64,000 nt of DNA from Azolla caroliniana (GCA_043228905.1 JBHGNT010000018.1:4030001-4094000), one strand, 5' to 3'; positions 33,532 through 48,139 are shown, counted from the stretch's first letter. Notes: generated by a model not told the origin, from the sequence alone. Made by a program: numbers and translations.

Positions 33532-36500
33532 ATGGCCAGCGATGAAGCAACCGCGGTGCTTTGGGAAGAGATCGACTGTGCGAACATTCGCCCTGTTCGA
33601 ACTGCTCTTCTCTCTGCTCAGGGATCTTCATTCCATTTGATCCGGTGAAGTGAAACCGTTCTCTTTTTCTCGTCACTGCTTCATTTCGTGTTTTGGTATG
33701 AATCGGATTAAAGTATCGAGTAAGCTCTCTGAGACGCGTCTTTCTCTCCTGGCCTGTTTTGCAGAGAGAAAAGAGGCTCTTCTCTTCGCGTCTGGTCGAC
33801 CTTGACCTCTGCCTTTCTTCCTGAGGTAAGGGCAAACCTTTGACATGTGAGTAATGGATTTACCGGGAGATCAGTTCTGATTATGTGAAATACTAATGAG
33901 TACAGTGATTAGCCATTGTTGATAGAGATCCACGGTTTAACAGTAATGTGTAATCTCAATGAGGTCATAGATATGTAGTAATATGCTTAATGCTGATGAG
34001 CACAGAGTTCCTCTATCTTTATTGATGAGGTCGAGCGCCTGATTAGCCAGTGTTCCAGCTCTCTCTGTCTTGTCTTTATTGTCCCGGTTAGCTGACCTTG
34101 AGAATAGCTATCTGATATAGAATCACTGGAGTAGATACGTACATAGCCTCGAACATATTTTGAAGCTTCTGCCACAATGAGTAGGCGATCTTCCCTTCTA
34201 TGATGTTCAGGTAGAAGTTTTCCGCTAGGTGCATTCAGATAATCAATTGGGCTTTGGCATTGAGCTGTATCTACTTTGAAGCAGTCATGTGTGCTGGTTT
34301 TCCTGTGCGTTGCAATGCTTCCTCCAGTGATCTGAGCACAAACAAGCTCATCATGGATATACTCCTTCCACACAATGTACTTTTTTTTTGTTAAATTTGT
34401 GTCCCGTTGATGTTGGCGGAGTCCTCCATTTTTGATGCACCAGTCCTTTTTGTTCTTCCTTTGCATGGGTTTAAGGTTTAGGGTTTAGGATCCAAAAATA
34501 ATTCCGATTAACTGTGTTTGAGCTCGCCAATTAGAGCTCACACTCTGATTAGCTTGTATTCCACCGTACAATACAATGTGGGGACTGTTGTAGTTGTTGC
34601 TTGGAGCACTATGCTAGTTGTTAAGAGTGTGGTTTACTGAGGAAAGAAGTTGTAAACGCACTTAAAAGAGAATGAAAAACCAAAATAAGCAACAAGGTAG
34701 GTATGGGCTCGGTTCACGTGAGTTTCTTTGCCTTGAAACCAAACCAAACCGAGCCAAACCATTTATAGATAGTATAAACCAAATCAAACCGTTTATGAAC
34801 TCCCAAGCCATTTAAACCAAACCGTTTAGACCCAAGCCATTTAAAATAAATCATGTAAGGAAAAGGTAATCTGAGCCATTTAAGGAAAAGATGAAGCCAA
34901 CCGAACCATTTAATCATAAATTTAAACCAAACCATTTACGTCAACTTAGTCGAATAAATAGATTATTAAAATATGTCAAATTAAAAAACCATTAAATTAA
35001 ATATGCTTTTATCTTAAATTAATTAAATCAATAAACAAAAAGAGCATTAATTAAACCATTTAATTAATTAAACTATTAGACCATTAGAGAAATAAAAGAA
35101 AAGTCAACCAAAAACCAATAAACCATAAAATTGAATCACTTAAACCCATAAACTGATACACTTGAGTTTTAGAACCAAACCAAACTTAGACCATTAGGGA
35201 AAATTAGGGAGTCTTCTTTCTTTTAATCAAATGTAGTAAGTAGAATATTATCAGTTTGTATTTTTTAATTTGAAGAGGACAGTTTGCAAATTTGCCTAAC
35301 CAATCTGTTTTGCAGGGTTATCCAGGGAGTGTTACATCAGATTACTTGTCATTTCAATTCTGGGACACCATTCAGGTGTCGTAATGCTAAATAGCTGTGT
35401 AATGTTTCCTCCTCGTTTGTGTATATATTTATATCTGTAACAAATGATTTTATATGTTCGATTCGGAAGTTATCCACTGTGTTTGCTGCTGTTCTCTGAT
35501 GTCTTTCTATTTCTGTCTTCAGGGATTGTGTACGTATATTCGCAGCATGCTTTCAACACAAGTATGATTCTATTTATTGCTCTATACAGGAGCGTAGATT
35601 TTGATTATAAACAAAACTCAAGGTGCAAACATCTGTTGATTATGCATTTTGATAATCAGGCTCTATTAAGTGGCATTGGTGTTGGGCAGACCACAGCTAC
35701 TATAATGGGTGCAACTTTTCAGGTTTTGAACTCTTAAAATTCTCTTGATTTTTGTGCCTCTAAATACCTTTCGATAGGTGTGTACAATGACGGTGAACAG
35801 TCATTGGGCAGTGAATGGGAGGGTGGATTGTATATAGATCATCGAAGAGAAATGAACATTGCTTATATATTGCATAATAAAATTAATAAACCCATCAAAA
35901 CAAAGTACAGAAAAGTAGAGAAGGGTCAGAAAACAACAATGAATGCCAAAAAGAACTCAGATGTCATGTTTCTCACTGAATATGACTGTGTGATGCTCCC
36001 CACGAAGTCTTTCCCTGTATCATATATTGACTGGTGTTGATGATGTGATTATGGCACGAAATCCATAGGTGAAAAGTTTCTCAGTAAGTTTGGCAGGCCT
36101 GTCCCTGAAGAATTAAAAGGCAAATAAAAACACTGTGATGTATCATTTAAGGCATCTTGTTTTGTAGGCTATGTCTAATGTACTATACCTTGCTTTGGTT
36201 TTCCACATATATATAATTATACAGAATTAATCTCACATATGACCTTTTCTTTGGGTTGTAGTGGTTTTTGCGAGATTTCACTGGAATGCTAGGAGGTGTC
36301 ATCTTCACAATCTATCAGGTCCAATTGATTCAAGGCATCTTGAAGTGTAGTTTTGCATAATTATTAGGTTCTTTTTAGATGCTATACCCAGGTTCAAAAA
36401 TAGAACTCTCTGATGCAGGTGAAATATCTGGTTAATAACCTGATATGGTTGGACATGTGCTACTTTGAAGAATGTTCTTTCAGTTACTTTCTCATCACAA

Positions 36501-39063
36501 TATTCTCTTTGCATAGGGTACAAATCTGGACAGCAAAGCAAAACAGTGGCGGCTTACTGCAGATTTCATGAATGATATAGGTGTGGTTTTATACAATAAC
36601 CAATAAAATTTCAATAGTGATCTCTAGACAATGCAAGTATGGTAAGGAAAGAAAAAAGAGAATGTTTCGTTGTTCTTATTCCTGATCACTAGAGTTGCAT
36701 TGAAATGCTCTTGAGATTACAGGAATATGTCAGATTTGCTAAACAGTATTTTTTCTTCATCTTCTATTTAATGTTGGGAATCCCTAATGAAGTTTTTTGA
36801 TCCACAGGGATGCTGCTTGATCTTCTGTCACCTCTTTTTCCCAACCTATTTGTCATCCTACTTTGTGTTGGCAGCTTAGCACGTTCAGTGAGTAAGTATC
36901 CTAGAAGCCTATTACATGACACATTAAACTGCTAGATATCCATGTTAGTTTTTCTTTAAGTGAAATAAATGCCTCTATGAATGTGTAGCTGGTGTCGCTA
37001 GTGGGGCGACAAGAGCTGCACTTACACAACACTTTGCATTGCAGCAAAATGCAGCAGACATTTCAGCCAAGGTCTGTTCCTTTAAAGATGTTCTATAATA
37101 TATGGGAAGTTTTTATTTGACCGTATTGTCTTTAATAGATGACTTCAGCAATGTTTAATAGATGAATGTATTCTGCAGGAAGGCAGTCAAGAAACTGCAG
37201 CGACATTGTCTGGGATGATTTTGGGAATGCTACTTGCCAATCTCACAGCTGGTCACACGGTTGCTATTTGGATCTGCTTTTTGTCTCTCACATGTTTTCA
37301 TATGTATGGTAAGTTGGATGTAATTTCCTTTTTGTCTCTCACATGTTTCTCATACAAATCAGCAGATTATGCGAAATGTGCTTCATGTATGCCTTACAGA
37401 CTTCCCTATAAGCTGATTGATACCAGTCAGGCAGGACTCTGACAGTAGGAGCTCTATGCACTTCGAAAATGAGGAATCCTGCTAGAGTTTGCAGTGACTC
37501 CTGTTCTCTTATCCAGCCTGATATAAGAGGGTCTGCAACTTATCTTTTCTGAGACTGATCGAGTGTTTAACAACTCACTTCCATTGAGAGAGATCTTCAT
37601 ACTATTTTCTAAGACTTCATTAAAAATTGGAAATGGGGTTTGTCCTCATTGTAACCAATCTATTATGGGTCCAACATGTTAGCTCCAAGGGGTGTGAGGG
37701 GTCTCTATGAGAAAAAAACATACCTCATTGAAAGAGAAAACGGAAGGGGGTATCTGATTCATTACTAGGAGTAACATTCACAAGGTCTAAGTTCTCCTTC
37801 ATGGGAGGCTGCTTGTGCTCGACATTGAAAGAGTAACCCCTCTCTTGAATCTTAAGAAGGATGCTTATTTCTAACAGAAGAGGATATCTGAGTCATTTCT
37901 AGGAGTAAGATTCACAAAGCCTACGTTCCCCTTAATGGGAGGCAAATACTACAATATTCTTCCTGAGCATTGAATTGTACAATTTTTATACTAGCTGTTA
38001 GCACCTGGGGGCTGGTAGAATTATTAGTAATATAATATTTCTTATTATGACAAAATTGGATTTTATTTTGCAGCTAATTATAAAGCTGTCGGTTCATTAT
38101 GCTTAACAAGCTTGAATAAAGAAAGGACCAGCATTGCGTTGCATTCATTTTTAACCACAGGGAAAGGTAATATTTGTTATTCAGAAAATTTGGAATAATT
38201 TTCTATGCTATTTCTTCTGAAAATAAATCTTGGGTACATTATGTATTGCATCCATAAGAGCTGGAATTAATAGAATAAAAACTGAAGATGATGTAAAAGA
38301 GCTGCATAGTCTATATTCATCAATTTGATTGTGACTTCTGTTGATTGCAGTGCCAACTCCATTGGATGTATCAGCAAAAGAAGTGATCTTACCACAGCTT
38401 TTTAGTCTGTCCTATTTCAGCAAAAAAGTACGTCATCAACCAAATCAAAATATTATATTTGGAGCACGGATATCGTCAATTAATATACATGAAGGGTAAC
38501 TAACTTTCGATTTATTCAATTAGTTTTGACTAGTTTGGAATTTTAAATCTTTTGAGTATTTTGATCAGATGGAAGATATTTCCACAATTGGTGAAGCGTT
38601 ATGCAAAAGGTGGTGGTTGAGTATATATGAACTCATGCACTCAACCTCCAACTATGAAGAATCTAACTGAATTTTAATTGTTGCTTCTAACATCCATGCG
38701 CAGATAATTACCTTATGTTCCTTCAGGATGGGAAGATATATGTGATATTACACAAGCAAGCAAAAAAAGATGATTATTTGAAGTCTTACATCCACGCACT
38801 TGTTGCAGCAAGCTTTTTGGACAACCCTAATATTGAAGATGCTGAAATTAGTAGTAATATTTGGATGCAAAATTCATTTCCATTATTCATGCTAGAGGTA
38901 ACAGGGAAATGTTTATATTTTCTGGACATTCTCATAATATGGTCTGACTTGTCTTTTGTCTATGAAGCTCCAAGCACATGGATGGAATAGTGATAGAGTT
39001 CTCGCGTATCCGGACACTTGGCGAGCCCTGTGGTCCTCCAGCATAGATCTCAAGTCAGAGTAA
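33532..39063 (+). CDS. RUS3: RUS3-like protein (ROOT UV-B SENSITIVE family, DUF647)
   Basis: Fifteen exons: 33532-33644, 33765-33828, 35316-35375, 35523-35561, 35660-35722, 36262-36318, 36517-36580, 36808-36891, 36989-37071, 37179-37308, 38074-38166, 38351-38495, 38579-38619, 38704-38897, 38968-39063. All introns are GT-AG, phases agree, and the product is 441 aa, about the length of Arabidopsis RUS3. Diagnostic DUF647 blocks are LPEGYPGSVTSDYL, STQALLSGIGVG, ATFQWFLRDFTGMLGG, FTIYQGTNLDSKAKQWR, LLDLLSPLFP, TGVASGATRAALTQHFA, NAADISAKEGSQET and HMYANYKAV. The central part is hydrophobic, as expected for these membrane-associated proteins. RUS1 and RUS2 act in early seedling development and vitamin B6-linked signalling; RUS3 has no settled role. 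The start has a good context (GCCATGG), and a CCCTAA tract lies just upstream. Confidence 0.93.
34700..35200. repeat. AAACCATTTA-rich repeat block in RUS3 intron 2
   Basis: Many copies of AAACCAAACC, AGCCATTTAA and AAACCATTTA. It looks like a non-autonomous transposon remnant similar in style to the block at 48432-49104, but no clear ends are seen. Confidence 0.4.
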
Positions 39064-39205
39064 AGCAAACATCTGCAGTGCACATCCACTGAACCTGTTT
39101 AAGTTTTCGGAAATTGTGTGTGAATTGGTCTCATTGCATTGTAACAAATTCATTTCACCCATAATATTCATATCTTATTCAATCTTTCATGCGTTTGAAA
39201 GTCTT

Positions 39206-39385
39206 GCCCCTGTATACACTATCAAGATTAATGTATTTTCCAGCATCTTTTGGCTATGCAATTCTATATGAGCTGTAATACATATGACTAATATAGCCCC
39301 TGTATACACCATCAAGATTAATGTATTTTCCAGCATCTTTTGGCTATGCAATTCTATATGAGCTGTTGTACATATGAGCTGTAAT
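39206..39385. repeat. 90-bp tandem duplication 3' of RUS3
   Basis: The block starting GCCCCTGTATACAC(T/C)ATCAAG is repeated at 39206 and 39296, almost identical. It lies in or just after the RUS3 3' UTR. Confidence 0.9.
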
Positions 39386-39706
39386 ACATATGACTAATAA
39401 TGTTATGACTGGGCTCTACAAACACACACGTATAACGGGTTATACATACTGACTAATAATGCTGCTCTCGCTGCATACTAACAAACACATGTGTAAGGTG
39501 TGATCTCTTGGAAGTATAAGGATCTTTGGAAATATAAGAAGACATTCACATTCACGGTGAGGATTGCCATAAAACAAAACAGATGGAAGTATTGAAGAAA
39601 TATAAGAACAAAATGTGATATTGAGGAAAACACTCCAGATTTTGAAGCTGTTCAAAGAAGACAATTGACAGATTCAATATAGTTTTCTTTTATTTTCAAC
39701 TCTGGA

Positions 39707-40005
39707 ATATGATATTTTATCATATTTTGCAATACACATCTCAAGTGCTATTCAACAAAATCAAAGTTCGAATAATTTTGTTTGTTATTATTGCACACTA
39801 TCATCTTTTGGAATACAGATCTCAAGTGATATTCAACAAATTCAAAGTTCGAATAATTCTGTTTGTTATTATTGTACTATCATTCTTTTATTTTCAACCC
39901 CACGTGTGGAATATGATATTTTATCATCTTTTGGAGTACACAGTGCTATTCAACAAAATCAAAGTTCAAATAATTTTGTTTGTTATTATTGTACTATCAT
40001 GAAAG
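39707..40005. repeat. Three imperfect copies of a repeat of about 90 bp
   Basis: TTTTATCATCTTTTGGA(A/G)TACA ... TTCAACAAAATCAAAGTTC(G/A)AATAATT ... TTTGTTATTATTG occurs three times. The 97-codon ORF across it is the translated repeat, not a gene. Confidence 0.85.
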
Positions 40006-41846
40006 GAGTGTAACTTTGATGATTTTCCATTATCTCAGCATTTTGTTTTATTTTAGAGAACACTGCCCTTAACTGGTTCAATACAATGGCATCAAAATGA
40101 GTTTGGTTATGTGTGCAGAAGTACCTTCTAATACATCACGGTTCTGTAAGTGTAATAAGCCAGAAATTTTCCTGTACTGTTCAATTGCCTACAACTAACA
40201 AGGTAGTGATGAACCACCTGTTGTGAATTATTTGTCTATAACAAAACATCGTCCTTCCACAGTTGAGCTACATTGATCAATTACCTATACCTTTGAGCAA
40301 AATGCAACAGACTATTACCTATTGATTACTACTCAATCATTCCTGCTCAAAAACATGTCATTAAAAAACATATGAATGTGTGTGTTACAAAGAGGATGTG
40401 TTTCCCACAGTCGTTCATAAATTAAATATTAACTCACTCAAACTTCCTGCTCAAAATTATGCCATTAACAAACATGAATGGGTCACAAACGGGATTCATT
40501 TCCCACAATTGTTCAGAAATTAAATATACAACAAAAAGTAAATGGAAAACAATCCTATAGCATATAAAAAAAGCTGCCTGTAATGATAAAACAATAGAAA
40601 ACCAGTAATCCAAGCCAGGACTTTCCCAGGTTAGAAACTCAAAGACCTCCATTTTCATAGTAGAAAACAAAGTAAAACGGCCTTCTCAAATTAGGGCCTC
40701 ATCAGGAGGCATCCAATCGGTACCTCAATTTTCCTCCAAACAAAATAATCAATTTTCCTCCAAACAAAATAAAGCTTACATTTTAATGTATATGAAATTG
40801 GAAAAGCTCAGCACAAACCGTCATCAGTATATAATTAAATGTTGCATTCATATTTATGAATTAACTCATAGATTTAATAACATTCACAGATATAAAGTGA
40901 GCAAATGCATGAATGATTACTTGGCTAATATGGCACATTAATATTGATCATTTCTCATTTATCTGCTTGTATTGCAATTGGCTACCAATGACCTTCACCT
41001 CTTGTACAAATGAATTAAGTTTCTTTTTTTGTTAGGTTCAAGCAACAAGCAAGCATCACAAAACAGATGTGATGGGTCACCACTAAAAGAAGGTTCTTGT
41101 GTTTCCATACTGTAAACGAAAACAGTAAATGCAGTGTTGTTCAACAGAGTGTTGTCTGCATTCTGGGTATTCCCAAACAATACAATCATTTTTCAAAGGA
41201 ATCCACAGGCTGCCATAGACTTCAGCTTTTATGCTGAGTGTAGTTTCTTGTGCTTTATTTGTCTGATATTATTACTTGAAAGAAAAGAAGCACAGACAAT
41301 GCTGGCAAATCTCCATTTTGTTCCTGAGAAAACGAAACAAAATTCAGTTCTAGAATAAACTTGATGATATTTGCTCATGCTGAACTAGTGGTTTGAACTA
41401 GAGAGAGACCTATTTGATGAAATGTGCTCACCAGACCAAGTTCAGCCAACTGGCCTCTTGCTTGAGGATTGTCTACCAGTTACATCATTGACAGAAAATC
41501 CATTGCCCTGTGTGTAACAGTTCTCTTAGATATATAAATAATATTACACAAACTCTGAAATACGCCCCATTTTTTCTTTATTATCATGAATGCCTTATTA
41601 AGAAATTCTAAATGCCCTTTGTCAACCCATTAAGAGCAAAAATTCTATGTGCTATTTGAGTAATGGGCAATTCATAACCTTTTCTCAATTTTGTGTGCTA
41701 TTAGAGCAATTATACTTTTCCCTTTTTCCTCTTCTGGGGGTTGACTAAGGGCTTTTCTGTAATGAAGAAAAACTTCCGAAGGGTATTCCCAAAATTTTCC
41801 CTAAAACAAATGTGCATCAAAATCCAAAGGTTCTTTTTATGGAGGC
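40006..41846. other. Intergenic spacer between RUS3 and the zinc-finger gene
   Basis: AT-rich, with no supportable gene. The 3' UTR of the minus-strand gene ending at 41847 probably extends into it. A short duplicated TCAATTTTCCTCCAAACAAAATAA occurs near 40730-40770. Confidence 0.5.
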
Positions 41847-44800
41847 CTAGACACCTACTTTATGCATGGAGGCTGCAGATTCTGACTCCATTGGAGCAAT
41901 AAATGTACTATTTTGCATTCGTGATGCATCCAACGCATCAGCAATCAGTTGCCAACCACAAAGAGCTGCCATAAAGTTTGATTCTCCACTGCCAGTTGCT
42001 GCAGCAACATAGCCATTGATCCAAGGGCAATAAAATTGGTGCTCATGAATTGGATCAAATTCTTCAACGCGATCCTTTGTTCGTCTGTGGTTTCGCTGTT
42101 TCCCTGGAATGTTTCTGAATCTGTCAGCCTTCTCAATTTTGAAATCTAACAGAATAAAGGGAGAAACACCAAAATACCCCTTAATGTTTTGGGTATTTAC
42201 CAAAAATCTCCCCAAATTTTCAAAAATCACCAGAATAGTCCTTACAATAAATAAAATTACTAATACATATAGGCATGCTCATCGTTTTAAATAACATAGG
42301 GGTGTTCTCGTAAATACACACAACTTAGAATATTTTGGTGTTTTCACCTAGAATGTAAACAAATCAGTTGGTTAACTATTTTGATAATAGACAGACCTTC
42401 TGCATGTGCAACTGCTGTATCAGCTTCCCCCAATACAGGTTTTGTGGCTCTAGAATTTGCACCTGATTGTCCTTTAAGGTTGCTGATAATGTGGTTTGCA
42501 TCCACTAGCTTGTTGCACAATGATCCTTGGCTTCCTTTCTGTTTCCCCTCCCATGATTCTTCTTGACCAGAATCCTCATGCTTCACATTTGAATAAACCT
42601 TTGCTACAGAAAGTGATGGTATGGTTTCAACACTCTCTGTGGGATTATCATTCATATTCAGCAGCTTCTTATCATCTGGCAAGGATTGCCCTGTTAGCGT
42701 CTGTCCAAGCATAGATTCACTAGTTTGTCTTCCATTGTTTGTTACTTCAGTGATCAACTCTGCATCATTGGCTAAACTTTCCATCTTATGGACAGAGAGA
42801 TCAGCCCCATGAATCTCAGCTTCATGGCTTGCTGCCATTTGAACACTCCCACCACTCATTCCTACACTCAAGCCATGAGCAGCATTTCCATAGCATGCAG
42901 CATCATTTTCTACAGCTGTGTCAACATCACCTTCATCACTTGTGCTAACTCCTGGATTTGAAGGCCCACCAAGAGCATCTCCAGAATTACCTTGGTGACA
43001 TGTGCTTTGTTGCGCTTGCTCCACATAGTTAAGATCATGATTTCCTCCTCTTTCACTTTTCTCCCAGCTGAATGCAGCATCTTGTGCATCATCATCTTGA
43101 GGTGAATTCTCCACACTTTCTGTAGAATATTCTTGTTTACTGTGGCAAGTATCTACTGCGATGACCGAAGAAGCATAAACTGAGCTACCTGGAGGCACAG
43201 AAACTACTGTTCTAGGTCTGTATGGCTCTAGCAAGATTGCTTCCCGACGCCTTTTTTTCAATCGTTCTGTGTCATCCACCTCATAATCATTGTCAACTGG
43301 GAAAAAATTGCTGCAACTAGGGTCTAACAAAGGCAACCCATGAGAAGCACCTGAACTCTCTCCAAGTTTGCGTTTGGAGGATTCTCCAACATAAGACCGC
43401 CTGTGAACTTCACCATCATCTACCTCATCATTTTCAAAATCTAATACAGTTCCTTCGACGCTATCTGCGCGATGCATCCTGCTCTGTGGCCTATCAACTG
43501 TACTTCCTCCTTCATCCATACGACACCATGCAAATCCAGGACCAAATGACTCATAAGAAGCAGCAGCACCACCCATTTCACTGCCTTCTGGCTGAACCAT
43601 GAACTGGCCGCTACTTGCAGCATGCTCTACATGTGGGAGCTCGGGGGGGAAAGACCCAACTACAGTTGGCCCATCACCTGTTGTAAGGTTAAGGTTCGCT
43701 GCTCCACAGTAGGAAGACAACTTCTCTTCACCTAATTGTACTGCATCCCCTTCATCTCCCTTTTCTTTTAAAGATGCATCAACGGTGTGAAACCCGTCTA
43801 TACCACTGGCTGCACTCACATTCCGCATTAAAGACTTTTGTGGTAGCTCTGGTATATTGATCAAACCTGATGATGTAAGTACTAGTGGACGTGAAGCTAC
43901 TGCATATGGTTTAAGACTCACACTTGCCCCGCATAGGCTACAGTCTAGTACTGCAGATGCTGGGTTGAAATTTAAATCAGATAGAACACTTCCAATTCTT
44001 CCTGTCCGTGACTGTAGCAATGAGCTTGCTTCCCGCAGCCTATGTGAAGCACCTTCTGCAGGGGTTACAGATTTTCCTTTCCTAGATGAGTATGCAGAAT
44101 GTTCTTCACAATCAACTATGTGTGGAAGAAATCTTGGCTCCCATCCACATAGACTTATCAACCTTTGTGCCTGCTAGTGTATGTTGCATGAGCTCATGCT
44201 TACATCAAATGTGTCAATGTTGAAAAATTCAGCAAATATATAGCATACCTGAAAGTAAGGGTTATTTGCAGCATCTACTGATTCCTCTATGAGATTATAT
44301 CCATCCTCCAGTCTTCTAACAGTTTCCCTCACAGGTTTTGCAAGAATTCTATCAATTTCAGGACCCCTTGTAAGTTTCATCTCCTCAATCGCAGAGTCAG
44401 AGATGACAGGAAGTGATGAGAACTGAAGCAGTGCATCGCAACGATCATTGAATCCTCCGATAAGAGCTGAAATTGGTGAAGGTAAGAATTGTGCTAAACT
44501 TTCTGCACAAGGATTTCCTTTCCATGGGCAAGAAGCTTTATGTCCAGAATCTAGTTGCTCATCATATGCCCCAACTGCCAAATTCATTTGCCAGATATAA
44601 TAGTTATATTCTTATACACCAACAATCATGCAGATTAAGATCTAATTATCTTCAATCTAGAATATGAAAATAGTGTTTGTCTTACTTTATTGATAGTCAA
44701 AGAGACAGGGACAATATGCTATCTAAATTAGTATGCCAATGTCAACAGTGCTCAGGAAGCACCAGAAACATCTCCATGTGGATTGTCACGGGGAGAATCG

Positions 44801-47800
44801 GTCTCTTCTGTGAAATGGATTATCTGTTATTTTTTACACCCTCTGCTGACATTCTTGTACTGTTTTGCACCTTCCTTGGCTTATTTGAAATATATGATGT
44901 TTTTCTTTTTTACCGATATAATATACTCCATATATTTAAGAATACATAAAAGCATCTGTGAATCTGTTCCCATTGCCCATCACAATTGATGTTCTTGTAC
45001 AGAAACACAAACACGTACCCATTCAACTTCATTGATAGATCATCAAAGCCCAAATAGTTATTATGAGTATTCTTGGTTTTCTTTCTGTAGCGCTTATAGA
45101 CTCTTTCTATAGCAATAAAGTTTTTCATGAAACCCAAAGATACATGACTTCACAGGGGGTAATACCTTGATTTTGTGGCCGTGAGGAGAAGAATGGAATT
45201 TTGATATGTGCACCACATGTCTCACATGTTATCATATCATCCTCTGCATTTACCCAGCCTCTCCGTGCACATGCAAGCGGCCCACATATCTGATGTGACA
45301 GGATATGATTCATTAATCATAAGAATACATCGGTAGATTGAACTGGCTCTTTTATCATTAAGGCAAGACATTTTATCATTAGCTACTGTCTCCTGAACAT
45401 GAAATTAAGTAATTCACATACCTTGGGTGCTGCCTGCCAAATATCTGACCTAAAAGTGGATAAGCGCTTCAGTAAATCTTCTTTATCCCATGGTCTGCAA
45501 GCTGACTGAGTCAAACCTTGTGTCGATCCAGCACCAGTACTCCCACTTGTCCCAGAAGACCAAGGCGGCTGAGGACCTGACCTTGAGCATCCCTTAAAGC
45601 CTTTACCAAATCCACACCAATCCACACTGGTCATATTTGCTGGAATAGCTGGTGATGAAGCCCCAGCAGAGCTGCACTTGCAGTCAAAAGTCATATTGAT
45701 ACTTGAGTCTTGATCGTTAATCACAAGACACCTTAATACTTGATCATTTTGAGACCATATTTATTATTACATTTAACATGGAAAATATAACAATAATAAA
45801 CACCAACAACAACAAAAAGAAAAACATGCAAACCTTACATGTTTATAAAAGAAGATAGGTAATCATATTCAGACAGAAAGATATCCGAAATCTCACTTAA
45901 CCCACAAAAAAACTAAAGACACTAGTGATACTTCAAAATGATTTGTGAATAGAGTGAGGGATTTTATATGTATTGTGCGGAAGCTACAAATCAGACAATC
46001 TTCTTAGTACAAGGTGGTTCAAGTTAGGGCAAGCAAATTCAGTGAACTCATTCACAGCTAGCCTAGGTCTTCTGACTCATATAAGTTATGCAAGAAGAGT
46101 AAGGGATGGTTCACATACATTAAATTATTGAATGTGTTGAAAGAGGCAGCAATGATCTAGAAGAGGGATGATGATGATGAACGTGAGGTGAAGAAGATGA
46201 GGGTATGTTGATATGATTAAGAAGATGATGTATGATGGAGATAACCATGATGACAACAATGGGATACTCAGGAAAAGCCTCTGCTGCTGTATACACACCT
46301 CAAAAAAATTCTGTGTTTGTTTGATTCCTGGCTGAGTTACCTCTGAGCTTCAAAATTTTAATGTCATTTTGCTCTCCCTCATTATTGGGTTCTTCAACCA
46401 ATCAGGTAGTTCTCCATTGATAAGGGTGCAAAACCCTTCTTTTAATTTGTCTATTTGCTTTATGACTTTAGTGTTTTCTTCTTTGATTGCAGCCAGCCTT
46501 TCTTTGCCATGCTCAAACACACATATGTTCACACACAAACACATAATACATAAATATGACATAGTTCCAGAGGAAAATCTTGATGTTTCGATATGGAGAA
46601 AACCAGGACAATACACTATGAATCGAATAAAAGACCTAAATATGTTTGCAAAATTTAGAGGTGAATGAGAAACAATAATGGGGTCCATAAAAACAATCAT
46701 ACTTTAAGCACTTTAATCAACTAGCTATTGGGAAATACTGCATAGTTGAGAGATTTTAGATATAGCACCAAAAAGGTACCATAGATATATTCTGTCTGTT
46801 GTATGTGCATAAATCAATAAGGAGTACTGTGACTGAAAGAGACAATGGAGTCAATGTTAAGTCACCAGTTAGACATGTTGTGTGCACTTATTCATAGAGA
46901 CTATGACTTTCGCAACACTAAGATACTAACACTTCTGTGAGTTTAATACTCTCTACAGTAAAAGAGTGATTTGCTAAAATCCTCAATTATCAAAAAATTA
47001 CAATTTGAGAGCAGAATGCAAGAGCTTGGACTCATGTTAAATGGTAGCCACTCAGAAGCCCTCATCTACACTTATGCCTGCATTTGAACTCCATTAGGAT
47101 TTGTTAAATTTCATAAACCAAGCGCAAATCTTTCTTGATTATTGATCCAGATGAGCAACGACAATATGAAGGAAAGATTTAAGTTGCAAAGCTCTGTTTT
47201 AATCTGGAAACAGAGTTTCTGCAACTAAAATTATCTAGCTAAATCCACAATTTCTCTATTGTGAAGAACTTCAAAGTTTTATTCCATGTGTGGAACCATA
47301 TGCAAGTATCTGTTCTATGGAACTCACAGATCTGAATGAGGTATGGAATTAAGACGGAAATAACTGCATCAGAATCACCAGGTGTAAAAAATTCTAGTTT
47401 TTCCAGCATATCTACAGTTTTTCCTAATCATAAGAATATTTTCACTTACTCCAACCCAGTTTTTCTTGTACTGCTAAAAATCCCTTAATTTTTTCCATCA
47501 AATCTACAATTGCAGAGGTCTAAGGTAGAGTTTTTAAATACTCCTAACTTTTCTCGCAAATTGACAATCAATCAAGGAACTTCATTCCCCGAAAAAAAAC
47601 TTGATTTCTCAGGACTGAATATCTCCACAACACAAATTTGCATTAGTTCTGGAACCTAATTTCTCAGTGTTCAAGAACACGAAGTCAGAACCTTTCTGTA
47701 TGGGAAAACCCTTACAGATCTCCAAGGTAGAATCTTTCTTTACTGAAAAACCTTACCTTTTTCAGACAAAATCGAAGACGGGCTTAGCCCATAGCTTTGG

Positions 47801-48139
47801 TTTACAGAAAACCCTAATTTAACAAGATATAATAGGGACGAGGCAGAATAGGCCTTTTTACAGCATTTCCAGCGCATCCGAGTGAAGGGAAGTTCATGAC
47901 TTTCCTTTACCTTGCTAAACCCTAATTCTCTGATCGAGAAGAGGAGAGGGGAAGGGGAAATCGGGAAAGGAAAAACAAGGCCCGAGAAAGCAAAAAAAAG
48001 GTACATAGAGAAAGAGAGGGAGGAAGACAGACAGAGAGACAAAGAAGGGAAAAGGGGGGGACCTGGCAGCTGGAGTGGGAGAAGAAGATCCATAGACAAC
48101 GAAATCCATGGCTCGCTTGTCTGCTTCTTCTTCCGCCAT
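41847..48139 (-). CDS. ILP1: C3HC (NIPA-like) zinc-finger protein, ILP1-like
   Basis: Six exons, minus strand: 48139-48063, 45671-45422, 45289-45166, 44574-44249, 44170-42397, 42145-41847. Introns are GT-AG, phases match, and the product is 949 aa, close to Arabidopsis IAP-like protein 1. The BIR-like C3HC zinc finger is built from exons 2-4: CRPWDKEDLLKRLSTF, CARRGW, then C131-X2-C134 (CETC) and H162-X3-C166 (GHKASCPW). A second CGWEPR segment starts exon 5 (near residue 267). Exon 5 then encodes a long low-complexity acidic region with KRRRREAI near its middle. The C-terminus is SGESNFMAALCGWQLIADAL. Relatives (human ZC3HC1/NIPA, yeast Rsm1/Pml39) work at the nuclear basket and in mRNA export; plant ILP1 and MEM1 are less clear. 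The zinc-finger family is certain; ILP1 versus MEM1 is inferred from length. Confidence 0.87.
45672..48062 (-). other. 2.4-kb first intron of the zinc-finger gene
   Basis: It holds no convincing gene. Several AAACCCTAA-type telo-boxes lie near its 5' end (47811-47825, 47915-47925), as is common in first introns and leaders of plant housekeeping genes. Plus-strand ORFs at 46369 and 47912 are not supported. Confidence 0.6.

Noticed and set aside
33434-33640. ORF encoding PNPNPNPN through the CCCTAA tract
   Set aside because: It is the translated telomere-like repeat; the RUS3 exon uses another frame starting at 33532.
33987-34466. 159-codon minus-strand ORF in RUS3 intron 2
   Set aside because: It has copia gag-like wording (GKLLPEHHRREDRLLIVAEASKYV on the minus strand) but no knuckle, LTR or continuation; at best a tiny retroelement remnant.
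39709-40002. 97-codon ORF downstream of RUS3
   Set aside because: It is three copies of a 90-bp repeat translated, with no codon conservation.
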